A stretch of DNA of 64,000 nt. It comes from JAPKZH01 sp964537875 (lineage in GTDB: Bacteria; Acidobacteriota; Aminicenantia; Aminicenantales; UBA4085). Positions within the stretch are counted from its first letter, which is position 1. The number at the start of each line of letters is the position of its first letter. Of the stretch, positions 1 through 9,234 are shown in pieces. The translations under genes were made by a program, and so were the position numbers. The DNA is taken from the NCBI GenBank assembly GCA_964537875.1, contig CAZIDN010000006.1:1-64000 (forward strand). Direction: 5' to 3'. The notes under the pieces were generated by a model, which was not told the DNA's origin, ran no database searches, and saw only the letters and a list, made by a program, of their open reading frames with translations.

Positions 1-19
1 GCCCTTTTTTCATTTTACG

Positions 20-601
20 TCAACGTCCATCACGTAACTTTGGAACAAGCTCTAATTTTAAGTCAATATTTTTGTTCTTTGCTTTTGATTCAAACACATC
101 AATTATCAATTTTATTTTTTCCTTTATATCGATATCTTGATTTTTTATTTTCTTATCTATTTGCCCCATAATTCTTTTTAGATCTGCCAAATTTAAAAGA
201 TTCACAGCCATACAGTAAAAGCTTTTTTTTCTTCCATCATTATAGTTATTGATAAGAAATTCAAGAATATTGACTTTCTCATTCAGTTCCATTTGGTATT
301 TATGAATGCCAATTTTATTTGCTTTTTTGAAATCAGAGATGACATTTCGATAAGAAATAAAAGAATCTGCTTTGCTTGGCTCACAATATCTTTGACAGGG
401 ATAGGAAGAGCACTGAAAGCAATATTCAACATGATCATGTTTTTTATTACACGTCATAACAGCGCAAGTCGGATGTTTCACATGAAAATCTGGTCCACCG
501 CATCCAGGGCACTTTGAAATGCCATCAGTTTGATACCGTGGACAAAGGCCACAATTAAGTCCACATAATGAGAATAAAGGATATTTTCGCTTGAATTCCA
601 T
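20..601 (-). CDS. DUF3795-type cysteine-rich protein
   Basis: A 193-residue protein when started at the internal ATG at 601, which puts the CGLNCGLCPRY motif near the N-terminus as in DUF3795 proteins; the reading frame stays open upstream to 685 but that extra part is low-similarity sequence. Cysteines are concentrated in the first 75 residues (CGLNCGLC, CPGCGG, CAVMTC, CFQCSSYPC), which suggests metal or Fe-S binding. The C-terminal half is lysine-rich and helical with no recognised motif. The gene is markedly AT-rich compared with the GC-rich TPR gene next to it, so recent transfer is likely. The family has no established biochemical function; the domain call is from motif recall, not a search. 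Confidence 0.7.
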   Translation of the reverse strand: MEFKRKYPLFSLCGLNCGLCPRYQTDGISKCPGCGGPDFHVKHPTCAVMTCNKKHDHVEYCFQCSSYPCQRYCEPSKADSFISYRNVISDFKKANKIGIHKYQMELNEKVNILEFLINNYNDGRKKSFYCMAVNLLNLADLKRIMGQIDKKIKNQDIDIKEKIKLIIDVFESKAKNKNIDLKLELVPKLRDGR

Positions 602-663
602 CTTATTCAGGAATAGGAATTTGTCTTTCGGTCGCGCGGCTGCTCCGCCGAAGCTCCCTGGCC

Positions 664-2091
664 CTACATGTTTTCGAAACCCCACAATTGTTGTTCATAG
701 ACAGGCAGCTCAACCTTGACGCCGGCAAAGGTGCCGGTCACTTTGCCCTCTTCAAGAAAGCCCTTGATGCTGTCGTATTTCCAAAAATAGGCGGCTTCGC
801 CGCCGAAGAGCGTCGCTTCGGCCTTGACTCCGACTCCGACTTTCACGCCCCAGCCGCGCTCGCTCATGCTGATTCCGAAGATGAGCCCCTCGCCGATCTC
901 CATTTCGATTTCTCGATTCTTGGGGTTGATCGTAAAGCTGACGGCGTCGATGCCCACGGAAATCGGGGGAAATTGCGTGCCCGGGCCGCCCAGCCCTTCG
1001 GCCGGGTTGTAATCTTTGGGCCGCCGTGGGCTTTTGGCAAAAGCGCTCGCGACATTATATTCCGCCTCGTCCCAGGATCCCGTCATCTCGGCGATGTAGC
1101 CTTGGCAGAGAAAGGCCAAAAGTGTATAACCTTTCTCGCCAACCTTATGCTCCGCTTTGAGCGTCCCGCCCTCTTGGGCGGCCTTTTGGCCATGCCATTC
1201 GGCTTCTCTCAGAAATGCCGCCGCGGCTTGGGACAATCCCGGGACGAATTGCTGCAAGATTTTCATGTCCGAATCGTAATCGGAGCCCATTTTTGATGCC
1301 GCTTGTTTCGTGTTTTCTCCGGTCTGAGCCGTTTCCTGATCGGGCTTAGGAGTGGGTTCTGTTTTTCCTCCGGCCCGGCCGCTCTTTTCCGTCTTTTGAG
1401 CGGTCTCTTTAGCCATCTTCAGGATGCTATTGAGCATATTCAAGGCCGTCTCCGTTTTCTCCTGCTCTGTAGGTTTTTTCTCGGGCTCGGATTCATAGAC
1501 GTCTTTGAGCAATTGCTTGTAATCCTCGATTTCCGGGTTCAAGCCGATGGCCATCTGATAGGCTTTTTTAGCTGCCTCGATTTTCTTTAAGTTCTTGCTG
1601 GCATAGCCGATGTTAATCCAGGCAGAGGCAAACGTCGGGTCGCGACCGATGGCATAGTTGAGCAGGACAAGGGCATCTTCGTATTCGCCGAATATGTTGA
1701 AGGTGAAGGCCGCGTTGGACAGGTAAACGGTACAGTCGGAGTTGATCCTGAGGGCCTGCAGGTAACACCATTCCGCCTCTTTGAACTTGCCCTTGATAAC
1801 GGCCTCGAATCCGGTTTGGAAAAAGGCCCCGGCCTTGCTGGTGGTCAGGACGTGGGTTTGCGTTTTTTTGAACAGGAATCCCGGACACCCCGAATCCGCC
1901 GCGGGAAAGGTGTCGACGAAGCTGAAGATATTCCTCTTTTGCGCGGTTGAAATTTCTTTGTCGACCGCGATGAAATGTTGATTGACGACCCGGATGACAT
2001 CGGCCTTGGTCGGCATCGCTGCCAAAGCCATGAAAGGGATCCATAGAAGAAGCAGAAACAGGCAAAAAATTCTCTTCATGTCATTTCTCAT
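664..2091 (-). CDS. Secreted or periplasmic TPR-repeat protein
   Basis: 475 residues, or 471 if the second ATG (2079) is used; the start is uncertain because neither has a strong Shine-Dalgarno. The N-terminus is a signal peptide (MKRIFCLFLLLL...MALA). Residues about 85-200 hold tandem TPR units with the usual W/G/Y-A-P spacing (for example EAEWCYLQALRINSD, NYAIGRDPTFASAWINIGYA, AKKAYQMAIGLNPE). A charged, low-complexity linker follows (about 215-275). The C-terminal 150 residues are rich in glycine and alternating hydrophobic residues and may be a beta domain. TPRs normally mediate protein-protein contacts; no enzymatic motif is visible. A sigma-70-like promoter lies about 90 bases upstream and resembles that of the neighbouring propeller gene. 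Confidence 0.7.
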   Translation of the reverse strand: MRNDMKRIFCLFLLLLWIPFMALAAMPTKADVIRVVNQHFIAVDKEISTAQKRNIFSFVDTFPAADSGCPGFLFKKTQTHVLTTSKAGAFFQTGFEAVIKGKFKEAEWCYLQALRINSDCTVYLSNAAFTFNIFGEYEDALVLLNYAIGRDPTFASAWINIGYASKNLKKIEAAKKAYQMAIGLNPEIEDYKQLLKDVYESEPEKKPTEQEKTETALNMLNSILKMAKETAQKTEKSGRAGGKTEPTPKPDQETAQTGENTKQAASKMGSDYDSDMKILQQFVPGLSQAAAAFLREAEWHGQKAAQEGGTLKAEHKVGEKGYTLLAFLCQGYIAEMTGSWDEAEYNVASAFAKSPRRPKDYNPAEGLGGPGTQFPPISVGIDAVSFTINPKNREIEMEIGEGLIFGISMSERGWGVKVGVGVKAEATLFGGEAAYFWKYDSIKGFLEEGKVTGTFAGVKVELPVYEQQLWGFENM

Positions 2092-2186
2092 TATGATAGT
2101 AATCGGAACGATAAGGATTTGCTTTTCTGCGTTGCACGACCATCCCTCCCATTAAGCCCGGAATCGCTGTCGCCGTTCACGAAAAA

Positions 2187-2216
2187 ATGATATTCCCGAC
2201 CTCGGCTCGAAGTCAA
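2187..2216 (-). promoter_or_regulatory. Sigma-70-like promoter of the TPR gene
   Basis: On the minus strand TTGACT (2216-2211) and TATCAT (2192-2187) are separated by 18 bases, about 90 bases upstream of the TPR gene start. The box is flanked by bases that recur almost unchanged at 3569-3598 (TTGACTTC...GGGAATATCATTTTTT), which strengthens the call. Confidence 0.6.
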
Positions 2217-2385
2217 GAACAAGAAAATTGTCGTGAGACGAGCCCGCCGGTCTGCGGTCACAGTGAAATTGAAATCCGTAGACCGGAGGAATAGCGCTGG
2301 TCGTCATTCGCATGGTTCGATAACGCCCAGGCGGGAGTCTATCTGGGCGCAATTTTTCGATCAAGCCGCGGGACGTTTGATTTTT

Positions 2386-3474
2386 TCAGTGGATATGAAG
2401 CTCGTATATCTCCTTGGCGTCGTTGTAGGCGAACCAGACGAATCTGTTCTCTTCGACGTCATAGAGAAAGCTTTTCCTCGCGGGCATTTCAAAATCCGGC
2501 TTAAGCGGAAACCGGAAGCTTCTTTCGAGGATCTGGCCCTTGAGGTCCAGGACGACGACTTCGTATAGGCCGTCCTTCTCCGCGGGCCGGACGGCGTAGA
2601 TCCGGCCCGCGTCGATCTTGAAGCCGACGAAATCGGGAAAATAATCCGGCACGATGGGATTTTGATGGGCGTAAATGGAATTCCAGTATTTCGACGCCTG
2701 GCGTTCTTTGATCAAGGCATCGAGATAGCCCTTGGGGACCTTGACTTTCCCCAGGGAATGGCGGATTTCGTAAAGCAGATCCCCGTTTTCATTGAAGACG
2801 GAAATTTTTAGCCCTTTTCTGGAATCGGCGACATAGATTTTTCCGCCATCCACGATGGCGTCCGCGAAATCCCGGACCATGAGGACATCTGTTTTGCCGG
2901 AGGAGATGGACCCGGGCGGGGGAGGAGGCGGAGGGCCCATGGGAAGATCTGCATAGAATTTTTTTTGGGGCTTGAGGGTCTGATCATAAATCCAGCCGGC
3001 CGGAGGGGACAGGGAGCCGTCGTCCAGCAATTCCATAGGGAATCCGACGTAATTTTTTCCGACAGGAAGAAAAGGCAAAAAACCCTGGAATCCGGGTTCA
3101 ACGATTCCGTTGATATAGTCTCCGTCAAGAGAAAAAAACTCTAGTCTCTCGGAGTTTTCAACCGACAATCGACCGGAAAGCACGGTCATGCGGCTGGGCC
3201 TCGAGCTAAACTCGCCGGGCCCCTGGCCCTTTTTTCCGATCCTTCTCAAGAAACGGCCTTCCCGGAAATCATAGACTAGGATGTCGTTTGCATCCGCGAT
3301 ATAGACGTTTCCGTTTTCCACGCAAATTTGATGGGGCCGTTCAACCTCGGGCAAAGGAAAAATTCGGGACGGGTTATCCTGGGGCCGCAGAGCCCAGGCC
3401 GATTCGATAGGTCCGAAATCGATTAGGCAAATCGTCGCAAATACAAATAGGAGTCCATTTTTATGATTTCTCAT
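2386..3474 (-). CDS. 6-bladed beta-propeller protein, exported
   Basis: 362 residues from the ATG at 3474, chosen because GGAGG sits just upstream; the frame is open five codons further to 3489. A hydrophobic signal segment (NGLLFVFATICLIDFG) is followed by repeated blade-like units such as ICVENGNVYIADANDILVYD, GDYINGIV and IYVADSRKGLKISVFNENG, the pattern of the NHL-like 6-bladed propeller family common in Bacteroidota and Aminicenantes. A run of seven prolines (PPPPPPPG) interrupts the middle of the protein. These proteins are usually periplasmic or surface ligand-binding modules; a specific ligand cannot be inferred. It is probably transcribed alone from the promoter at 3569-3598. Confidence 0.7.
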   Translation of the reverse strand: MRNHKNGLLFVFATICLIDFGPIESAWALRPQDNPSRIFPLPEVERPHQICVENGNVYIADANDILVYDFREGRFLRRIGKKGQGPGEFSSRPSRMTVLSGRLSVENSERLEFFSLDGDYINGIVEPGFQGFLPFLPVGKNYVGFPMELLDDGSLSPPAGWIYDQTLKPQKKFYADLPMGPPPPPPPGSISSGKTDVLMVRDFADAIVDGGKIYVADSRKGLKISVFNENGDLLYEIRHSLGKVKVPKGYLDALIKERQASKYWNSIYAHQNPIVPDYFPDFVGFKIDAGRIYAVRPAEKDGLYEVVVLDLKGQILERSFRFPLKPDFEMPARKSFLYDVEENRFVWFAYNDAKEIYELHIH

Positions 3475-3568
3475 CCCATCCTCCGGCATAGTTATATTAA
3501 TTTCCTTTCCACGTTGTCTGTGATCCTGTCCTCATGAGTATAAGAATCGCGCCTCCCCTCGTTAAAAA

Positions 3569-3598
3569 ATGATATTCCCCATCGCGGATAGAAGTCAA
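3569..3598 (-). promoter_or_regulatory. Sigma-70-like promoter of the propeller gene
   Basis: Minus-strand TTGACT (3598-3593) and TATCAT (3574-3569) with an 18-base spacer, about 95 bases upstream of the start at 3474. It shares flanking bases with the promoter at 2187-2216. Confidence 0.6.
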
Positions 3599-3723
3599 GC
3601 CAAGGAAATTCCTCTGAACCAGGCCCGTCGACTGCCTCATCGTTCTAGACGACCCGAACGTCAACTTCAGATGTTCAATGATCCGGTCGACAGCCCGATA
3701 GTCCGTGATGAAGGCGAAGACCC

Positions 3724-6700
3724 CTAATTCTCATACTGCCACTTCCCTTCTTTGAGCATCTTCAGAGCTTCATCGACCGCAGTTTTCAGCTCCCGGTCAA
3801 AACCTTTGAGCTCGTCCTCAGGGGTATTCTTGACAAAGACGTCCGGGGCCACGCCGTAGTTCTCGAGATTGATCCCGTAGTTATTCGGCTTGGTCGGATC
3901 ATAAGTCACGACAAGCGAGCCGGGAGTCCGGATGCTTCCGCCGTTGATGAGGCCGTAGCCCCCCGTAGCAATGACTGAAGCATTCGTCGGGTTGCCCACG
4001 ATTCTCCCCAAGCCAAGGTCCCGGAATCCCATCGGCGTGACTTCGCTGTCGGAGGCCGACCGCCAGTTGATGAGCATGACCTTCGGCCCGGCGATGGCCT
4101 GGCTCGGCCGCCGGCCCCATTGGCGCGAACCCCAGCGGCTGTTCCAGAATTCATACGGCCGGCGCTCCAGAATGTCGAGGATTTCCTGGTCGATATTGCC
4201 CCCGCCGTTGTACCGGATATCGACGACAATCCCCTTCTTGTTGGCAAACTGGCTGATCTCGTTCTGGAAGCGGGCCAAGGAAGGCTGGTTCATCGAGCGG
4301 ATGTGGACGTAGGCGATTTTTCCTTCGGAGATTTTATCCACATAGTCTCGGTTTCCCTCCACCCACTCTTCGTATTTGATATCCATGAGCGAAGGAATGG
4401 TCTTCATCCGGAGGCTGCGCACGGTCTTACCCTCGGGATCGGGCTCCGAGCCGACGCTCACCGTCACGAATTCATTCAGGGTCCGGTTCAGGATCTGCCA
4501 ATAATTATCGCCGGCCTTGATCGTCGTTCCGTCCAGGGCAAAGACATAGTCGCCCTCCTTGATGTTCAGCCATTCCTTGTCGGCCGGGCCCTTGCGGTAG
4601 ATATGGCTTATGCGATAAAGGCCAGAGCTCTTATCCGGATCCATCTCGAAGCCGAGATAGCGGGTGCGGTAGGTCGGGGGAGCCTCGCGCGCTGGGCCGC
4701 TCACACCTGTATGGGAGGCATTCAATTCGCCGATCATTTCGTTGCAGATGTCATAGATATCCTGGCTATCACCGACGTATTTGAGCAGCGGCTTGTAGAC
4801 GAGCTTGATGGCGTCCCAGTCTCTGCCGTGCATTTTCGGGTCGTAGAACCGGTACTTCATGACCCGCCACGATTCCTCGAAAATTTGCTCCCATTCGGCC
4901 CGACGGTCCACGGTCACCGTGAAATTGAAATTGACCTTCTCCTTTTTCTTGTTGGCCAGGTCCATCTTGAAGAGGTTGTTGTCCTGCCTGTAGAAAACCA
5001 TCTTCCGGTCGGCCGTCGGCGTCAGGTCGCGGAACGTGCCCTCGACCACTTTTTTCCTGTCCTTGCCGTCGACGGTGATGGAAAACAGCGCCGGCCCCTG
5101 CTCATCGCTACTGGTGAAATATAGGATCTGCCCGTCCTTGGAGAGGAAGTATGTGCCTACTGCATTCGTGCCCGTCGTGATCTGTGCGGCGCGGCGTTCG
5201 ATTCCCTCCAGGTTGACCGTAATTGAAGGAGGGGGCGCGGCAGCGTCCTTGGCCTCTTTTCGCTGAGGCTTTTCCTCTTTCTTCAGCCGCTCTTTCACTA
5301 GAGGATCATCCGGGTCCTCGTTGAGCTTGGCCAACGCGACCTTGAAAAGATGGTTGACGCCGTTGTTTCGGGCAGAGCTAAAAATTAAATATTTGGCGTC
5401 GGGCGTGAGTGTGCCTCCCGAATCACGGAAAGGGCTTGGCGTCACGTCGTAGGCCTTTTTCGCCGCGATGTCATAGAGATAGACATCAGCGTTCGCGTCG
5501 TTGTCGCGCATGGTCAGGACCAACCATTTTCCGTCGGGCGAAAATTCATGGAGGGAGAACCCGCCTGCTTCATGAGAATCGATTTCTTTCATCTGGCCGG
5601 CGGCGACGTCGATCGTGAAAAGCTTGTTGGCCGCGGAAAAGGCGATCTGTTTCGAGTCCTTGGACCAGACGAACGAGTTCTTCGTCGAGGGATGCGTCGT
5701 CAATTTTTTGCGTTCCTTGGAATCGAGCGAATACAGCCAGATCTCCTCTTCCAGGGACTGGTCGCTGATATAGGCCAGGGATTTTCCATCCGGTGAAAAA
5801 TCCTGAAATCGATCCCGCCACGGCGACGCGGTCACCTGCTTCATTTCGCCGATGCCCTGTTCCGTCGGGACGATGAAAATCTCGCCGTGGTAATCGACGG
5901 CGGCATAATCGCCGGTTTCGGTCAGCCCAAACCCGTCGGCCTTTCCCTCGGCGGGAAGGAACTCCACCATGTTCTCCTTTGGATCGAAGGCGAGGTCGAG
6001 AGAAATCTTTTCCGGCTTTCCATCGGGGATGCGCAGCTTCCAGAGCTCGAACTCATTCTCATAGATCATGACTTTTCCATCGGGACTCATGCCCGGATAT
6101 TGAACGCCATCCTTTTTATGGAAAGTCACCTGGACGGGGTTCCCGCCGCTGGGCGAGATCCTCCAAATATTGAAGATGTCATCCCGCTCGGACATGAAAT
6201 AGATCTGGCCGTCCGCGCCCCACATAGGGTTGGCGTCCTGACGGAAATTGCGGAACTGCTGGAGGTCGGTGTCGGTGAGCTGGGTGATTTTCTTGGTCTT
6301 CAGGTCCTGGACGGAAATATCGGTGTTGGCATTGCCCTTGTAGCCTTTTCTCCAATAACGGAAGCCGAACCTGTTGAAGGCCACCATCGACCCGTCCTGC
6401 TTGATCATGCCGGCCGAGCCGAAGTCCATTTCCATGGGCATCGGAAGCCCGCCGCCGATCGAGACGATATAGAGAGGCGTTCCCCAAGTTCGCTGGCCCC
6501 GGCTGGTCGCAAAGATGATTCTTTTGCCGTCGGGGGTCCAGTAGAGGACATCGTCGTTCGTTGTGGCGAATGTCAGTTGGCGCGGCTCGCCCCCTTCGAC
6601 AGGAATAACAAAGACATCGTTATTTCCCATCCGGTCGCTGGAAAAGGCGATCCATTTGCCGTCCGGGGAAAAGCGAGGATAGATGTCGCGGGCGACATGC

Positions 6701-6894
6701 GCGGTCAGCCGCTGCGGATTGCTTCCATTTTCGTTGGCGATCCAGATGTCGCTGAAGTAAGAAAATGCGATTTTCCCGTTCGCGATATGCGGATAGCGGG
6801 CGAACTTGATCGGCTCCGCCTGGGCCGAAACAACGACGAGAAACAGAGCTGCCATAAAGGAAAAAAGACAAATCCCGCTTAGCTTAGAAAACAT
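3724..6894 (-). CDS. Tricorn-type protease (S41 core, PDZ, beta-propellers)
   Basis: 1056 residues starting at an ATG preceded by AAAGGAGGAGCG. A signal peptide (MFSKLSGICLFSFMAALFLV...AQA) predicts export. Residues about 30-600 carry many PD40/WD40-like blades (FSPDGKWIAFSSD, WTPDGKRIIFAT, FSPDGKSLAYISD). A tricorn C1 region, a PDZ domain and an S41 core follow. The catalytic set of tricorn is visible: Ser-His in NASHTGVSG, the nucleophile Ser-Asp in RSASDSE, and Glu in INLENYGVAPD. The family degrades oligopeptides downstream of larger proteases; archaeal tricorn is cytosolic, but this bacterial member should act in the periplasm. It fits the peptide-using character of the window (M14 peptidase, carbamoylase). 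Confidence 0.9.
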   Translation of the reverse strand: MFSKLSGICLFSFMAALFLVVVSAQAEPIKFARYPHIANGKIAFSYFSDIWIANENGSNPQRLTAHVARDIYPRFSPDGKWIAFSSDRMGNNDVFVIPVEGGEPRQLTFATTNDDVLYWTPDGKRIIFATSRGQRTWGTPLYIVSIGGGLPMPMEMDFGSAGMIKQDGSMVAFNRFGFRYWRKGYKGNANTDISVQDLKTKKITQLTDTDLQQFRNFRQDANPMWGADGQIYFMSERDDIFNIWRISPSGGNPVQVTFHKKDGVQYPGMSPDGKVMIYENEFELWKLRIPDGKPEKISLDLAFDPKENMVEFLPAEGKADGFGLTETGDYAAVDYHGEIFIVPTEQGIGEMKQVTASPWRDRFQDFSPDGKSLAYISDQSLEEEIWLYSLDSKERKKLTTHPSTKNSFVWSKDSKQIAFSAANKLFTIDVAAGQMKEIDSHEAGGFSLHEFSPDGKWLVLTMRDNDANADVYLYDIAAKKAYDVTPSPFRDSGGTLTPDAKYLIFSSARNNGVNHLFKVALAKLNEDPDDPLVKERLKKEEKPQRKEAKDAAAPPPSITVNLEGIERRAAQITTGTNAVGTYFLSKDGQILYFTSSDEQGPALFSITVDGKDRKKVVEGTFRDLTPTADRKMVFYRQDNNLFKMDLANKKKEKVNFNFTVTVDRRAEWEQIFEESWRVMKYRFYDPKMHGRDWDAIKLVYKPLLKYVGDSQDIYDICNEMIGELNASHTGVSGPAREAPPTYRTRYLGFEMDPDKSSGLYRISHIYRKGPADKEWLNIKEGDYVFALDGTTIKAGDNYWQILNRTLNEFVTVSVGSEPDPEGKTVRSLRMKTIPSLMDIKYEEWVEGNRDYVDKISEGKIAYVHIRSMNQPSLARFQNEISQFANKKGIVVDIRYNGGGNIDQEILDILERRPYEFWNSRWGSRQWGRRPSQAIAGPKVMLINWRSASDSEVTPMGFRDLGLGRIVGNPTNASVIATGGYGLINGGSIRTPGSLVVTYDPTKPNNYGINLENYGVAPDVFVKNTPEDELKGFDRELKTAVDEALKMLKEGKWQYEN

Positions 6895-6953
6895 TCGCTC
6901 CTCCTTTGTTAATATAGGAGATTTTTACCGAATTCATTCCATCTTGAGTTTTC

Positions 6954-8132
6954 TCAGAATTTCGACCGGATCCACATTTTCAGCAGGCGAGCCGGCTTGA
7001 GCTTGCCCCTGGCCCGGGCCAGCTTTATATAGGTTTTGGTCATCGTCGGAGGCACGTCCGGCTGTTCGGCGGCAGGTTTGCGGACAAGGACCATAGATCC
7101 GGTCGGACAGGTGGAAACGCAAAGGCCGCAGCCGATGCAGCGGTTCATATCGACAATAACGCGGCCGCCGTCAAGACTCAGGGCTTCCATCTGGCAGCGG
7201 TCCAGGCAGACGCCGCATCCGTCGCATGCCGCTTCGCGGTAAGACACGCGGAAGGGCGAAGAGACGATGCTGGCGGGTTGAGGATGCTGCTTGATCGTGC
7301 GCAGGACGCCGCAGCAGCAGCCGCAGCAGCAGCATATGTTGCCCGCTCTTTGTGAATTGCTCGGCTGCAGGACCAATCCCGTCTTATCGGCCTCTTTGAG
7401 GATGCGAAGAGCTTCTTCCTGGTCGATCATCCGGCCAAGGCCGTTTTTCAGGTAATAATCGGTACCGGACCCGAAGACCAAGCAGGCCTCTTCCGGCTTA
7501 TGGCAGCCTTGTCCGGCAATCTTTCTTTCCTTGCGGCAGATGCAGGGGGCCACCAAAATACTTCGATGGGAACGGACGATTTCCTCGGCCATTTCATGGG
7601 GCAAAATCTTGTGCTCGATGGGGATCGTTTGCCCGATCGGAATCGTCCGCAGTTGAGGGACCTTCTTCCAGGTTTTAAAATTGAGCAAGGAAGGGATATA
7701 TTCATCCATATCTCGAACAAGGTCTTTATCGAGAGAATTGACATGAAATTCCCATATGCCGATGACGAACTGCCAAGCCAAGTATTTCGGCGTGCCATCT
7801 TTTGGCTGGACGCGGTAGATTAGCCCCTTTTTGGCCATGGCCTCGAGCTTCTCGGCTATTTCTTTGGGGGGAAGAGGAAGGCTTTTAGCAATTTTCGCCG
7901 GCTCTTCGGGAAAGAGTGTAAGCCGCAGCCACAATCGCGCTTCCTCGGGTGTAAACAAACGGCGGAGGATTCGCAGCTCAACGCCGCTCTCCGTCGAGGG
8001 AAATCCTCCCGGCATATCGTCGAGACGCTTGGCCAGTCGTTTATAGATATCTTTGGTCATTTTTGGGAGAGAAGGATTTTTTTGGATCGATGAGTGAGAA
8101 TTTGTTTCTGTCTCTATCATTTCCATATCCAT
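6954..8132 (-). CDS. 4Fe-4S dicluster protein with N-terminal winged-helix-like region
   Basis: 392 residues. The N-terminal third (about 20-110) looks like a helix-turn-helix/ArsR-like segment (TLFPEEPAKIAKSLPLPPKE). The middle has a cysteine cluster (APCICRKE, GQGCHKPEEAC) and an exceptionally cysteine-dense run, CCCCGCCCG, around residue 270. Two classical ferredoxin motifs close the protein: CDGCGVCLDRCQ and CIGCGLCVSTCP. It is likely a cytoplasmic electron-transfer or sensor protein. The two upstream UroD-like methyltransferase genes run the same way, and this type of ferredoxin often accompanies corrinoid/methyltransferase proteins, so a shared role is an inference. The start is unsure: ATGs at 8132, 8126, 8120 and 8060 all lack a good ribosome site. 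Confidence 0.75.
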   Translation of the reverse strand: MDMEMIETETNSHSSIQKNPSLPKMTKDIYKRLAKRLDDMPGGFPSTESGVELRILRRLFTPEEARLWLRLTLFPEEPAKIAKSLPLPPKEIAEKLEAMAKKGLIYRVQPKDGTPKYLAWQFVIGIWEFHVNSLDKDLVRDMDEYIPSLLNFKTWKKVPQLRTIPIGQTIPIEHKILPHEMAEEIVRSHRSILVAPCICRKERKIAGQGCHKPEEACLVFGSGTDYYLKNGLGRMIDQEEALRILKEADKTGLVLQPSNSQRAGNICCCCGCCCGVLRTIKQHPQPASIVSSPFRVSYREAACDGCGVCLDRCQMEALSLDGGRVIVDMNRCIGCGLCVSTCPTGSMVLVRKPAAEQPDVPPTMTKTYIKLARARGKLKPARLLKMWIRSKF

Positions 8133-8207
8133 GAACCGAAATCATATATTTGGCTGAAGCCCGGAGTCAAGGCGCAGGCAAAAAATGCCGAAAAACGAGG
8201 TTGGGGA

Positions 8208-9221
8208 TTATGAAACCGCGGCCTCCGCCATGGCGGCGACGTTTTGGGGCGGCACGTTGGGGAGGAGCGCTTCATGGCTGGGACTCACGATCCAAAGGGG
8301 GCCGAAGAGGTCCTTCAGCCGCCGAACTTCGTCCTTAACCACATCAGGCGTGGCGTGGATGAGGAGTTGTTGGGTATCGACGCCCCCGAGAAAAGCGATC
8401 TTTCCTCCGAACTCGCGCGAAAGGAGCTCGGCGTCCATATTCTTAGCGCGGGCTTGGAGTGGATGGAGGCAGTTGACGCCGGCCTCGATCAATCGTGGGA
8501 TCACCCGGTAAATCGAACCGCATGAGTGCAGGATGACCTGAAAGCCCTGGCCATGGGCTTGATCGGTGAATTTCCGGAACCAGGGAAGGACGAATTCCTC
8601 GAAATGGGCCGGGCTGATGATGAGGTCAAGCTGGGTGCCGAAGTCATTCCCAAAAAAATACCCGTCGATGAAATCTTTGGCCATGGCAAAAAAGCGGCGG
8701 TTGGCTTCGAGGTAAAATTCACAGACGCGGGCAGTCACCGCATGAACAACCTCGGGATTTGAATGCATTTTGACGAAATAGCTCTCCATGCCGAACAAGT
8801 CCATGACATCATGGAAGAACGGGGCCCAAAAACCGCTGGCCCGATAAAAAGGGCCGGCGTTTCGAAGGGCTTGGAGGCATTCTGTGAAATCCAAATAGTC
8901 CGGATTGGGCCAGTTGAATGCCTCGACGTCGCGCAGCGTCTCCGCTTCGGCCAGCGGACCCGGCTGGCCGTGGGATTGCTTCTCCTTTCCCAGATCGAAA
9001 ATCTTTTTCCTTTCCGGGTGCCTGTAAGTCGAATCAATTAAGGATGGCGAGATCCAGCGATAATCGTCGCCGAGCTTCCGGCGCAGCTCCTCTTCGGTCG
9101 ATGTCCCAAAATACTGATGATAGATCGGCCAGGTGTCGGGGTAAGGATTCCCCAGCCAGAACCCGCAGCGGGCGGCCGGCTTAAGGGCGATAATGCTTTT
9201 GATGAGTTCTCGACTTTCCAC
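8208..9221 (-). CDS. UroD/MtaA-family protein (methyltransferase-like), first of pair
   Basis: 337 residues from a GTG at 9221. It belongs to the uroporphyrinogen decarboxylase/cobamide methyltransferase superfamily: an N-terminal ALKPAARCGFWLGNP segment, a central DLIISPAHFEEFVLPWF, the zinc-type LHSCGS motif, and GVDTQQLL near the C-terminus. The HxC pair resembles the zinc ligands of MtaA/MtbA methyltransferases rather than true UroD, but the third cysteine ligand seen in the neighbour (GGCDTQ) is Val here. No haem-pathway genes are nearby, so a one-carbon/corrinoid or unknown substrate is more likely than haem synthesis. It starts 13 bases after the stop of its paralogue, so the two are co-transcribed. 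Confidence 0.75.
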   Translation of the reverse strand: MESRELIKSIIALKPAARCGFWLGNPYPDTWPIYHQYFGTSTEEELRRKLGDDYRWISPSLIDSTYRHPERKKIFDLGKEKQSHGQPGPLAEAETLRDVEAFNWPNPDYLDFTECLQALRNAGPFYRASGFWAPFFHDVMDLFGMESYFVKMHSNPEVVHAVTARVCEFYLEANRRFFAMAKDFIDGYFFGNDFGTQLDLIISPAHFEEFVLPWFRKFTDQAHGQGFQVILHSCGSIYRVIPRLIEAGVNCLHPLQARAKNMDAELLSREFGGKIAFLGGVDTQQLLIHATPDVVKDEVRRLKDLFGPLWIVSPSHEALLPNVPPQNVAAMAEAAVS

Positions 9222-9234
9222 GAGTCAGGCCTAT

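Noticed and set aside
2152..2364. 70-residue minus-strand open frame between TPR and propeller genes
   Set aside because: It spans the promoter region with the conserved TTGACT/TATCAT boxes and has no family pattern.
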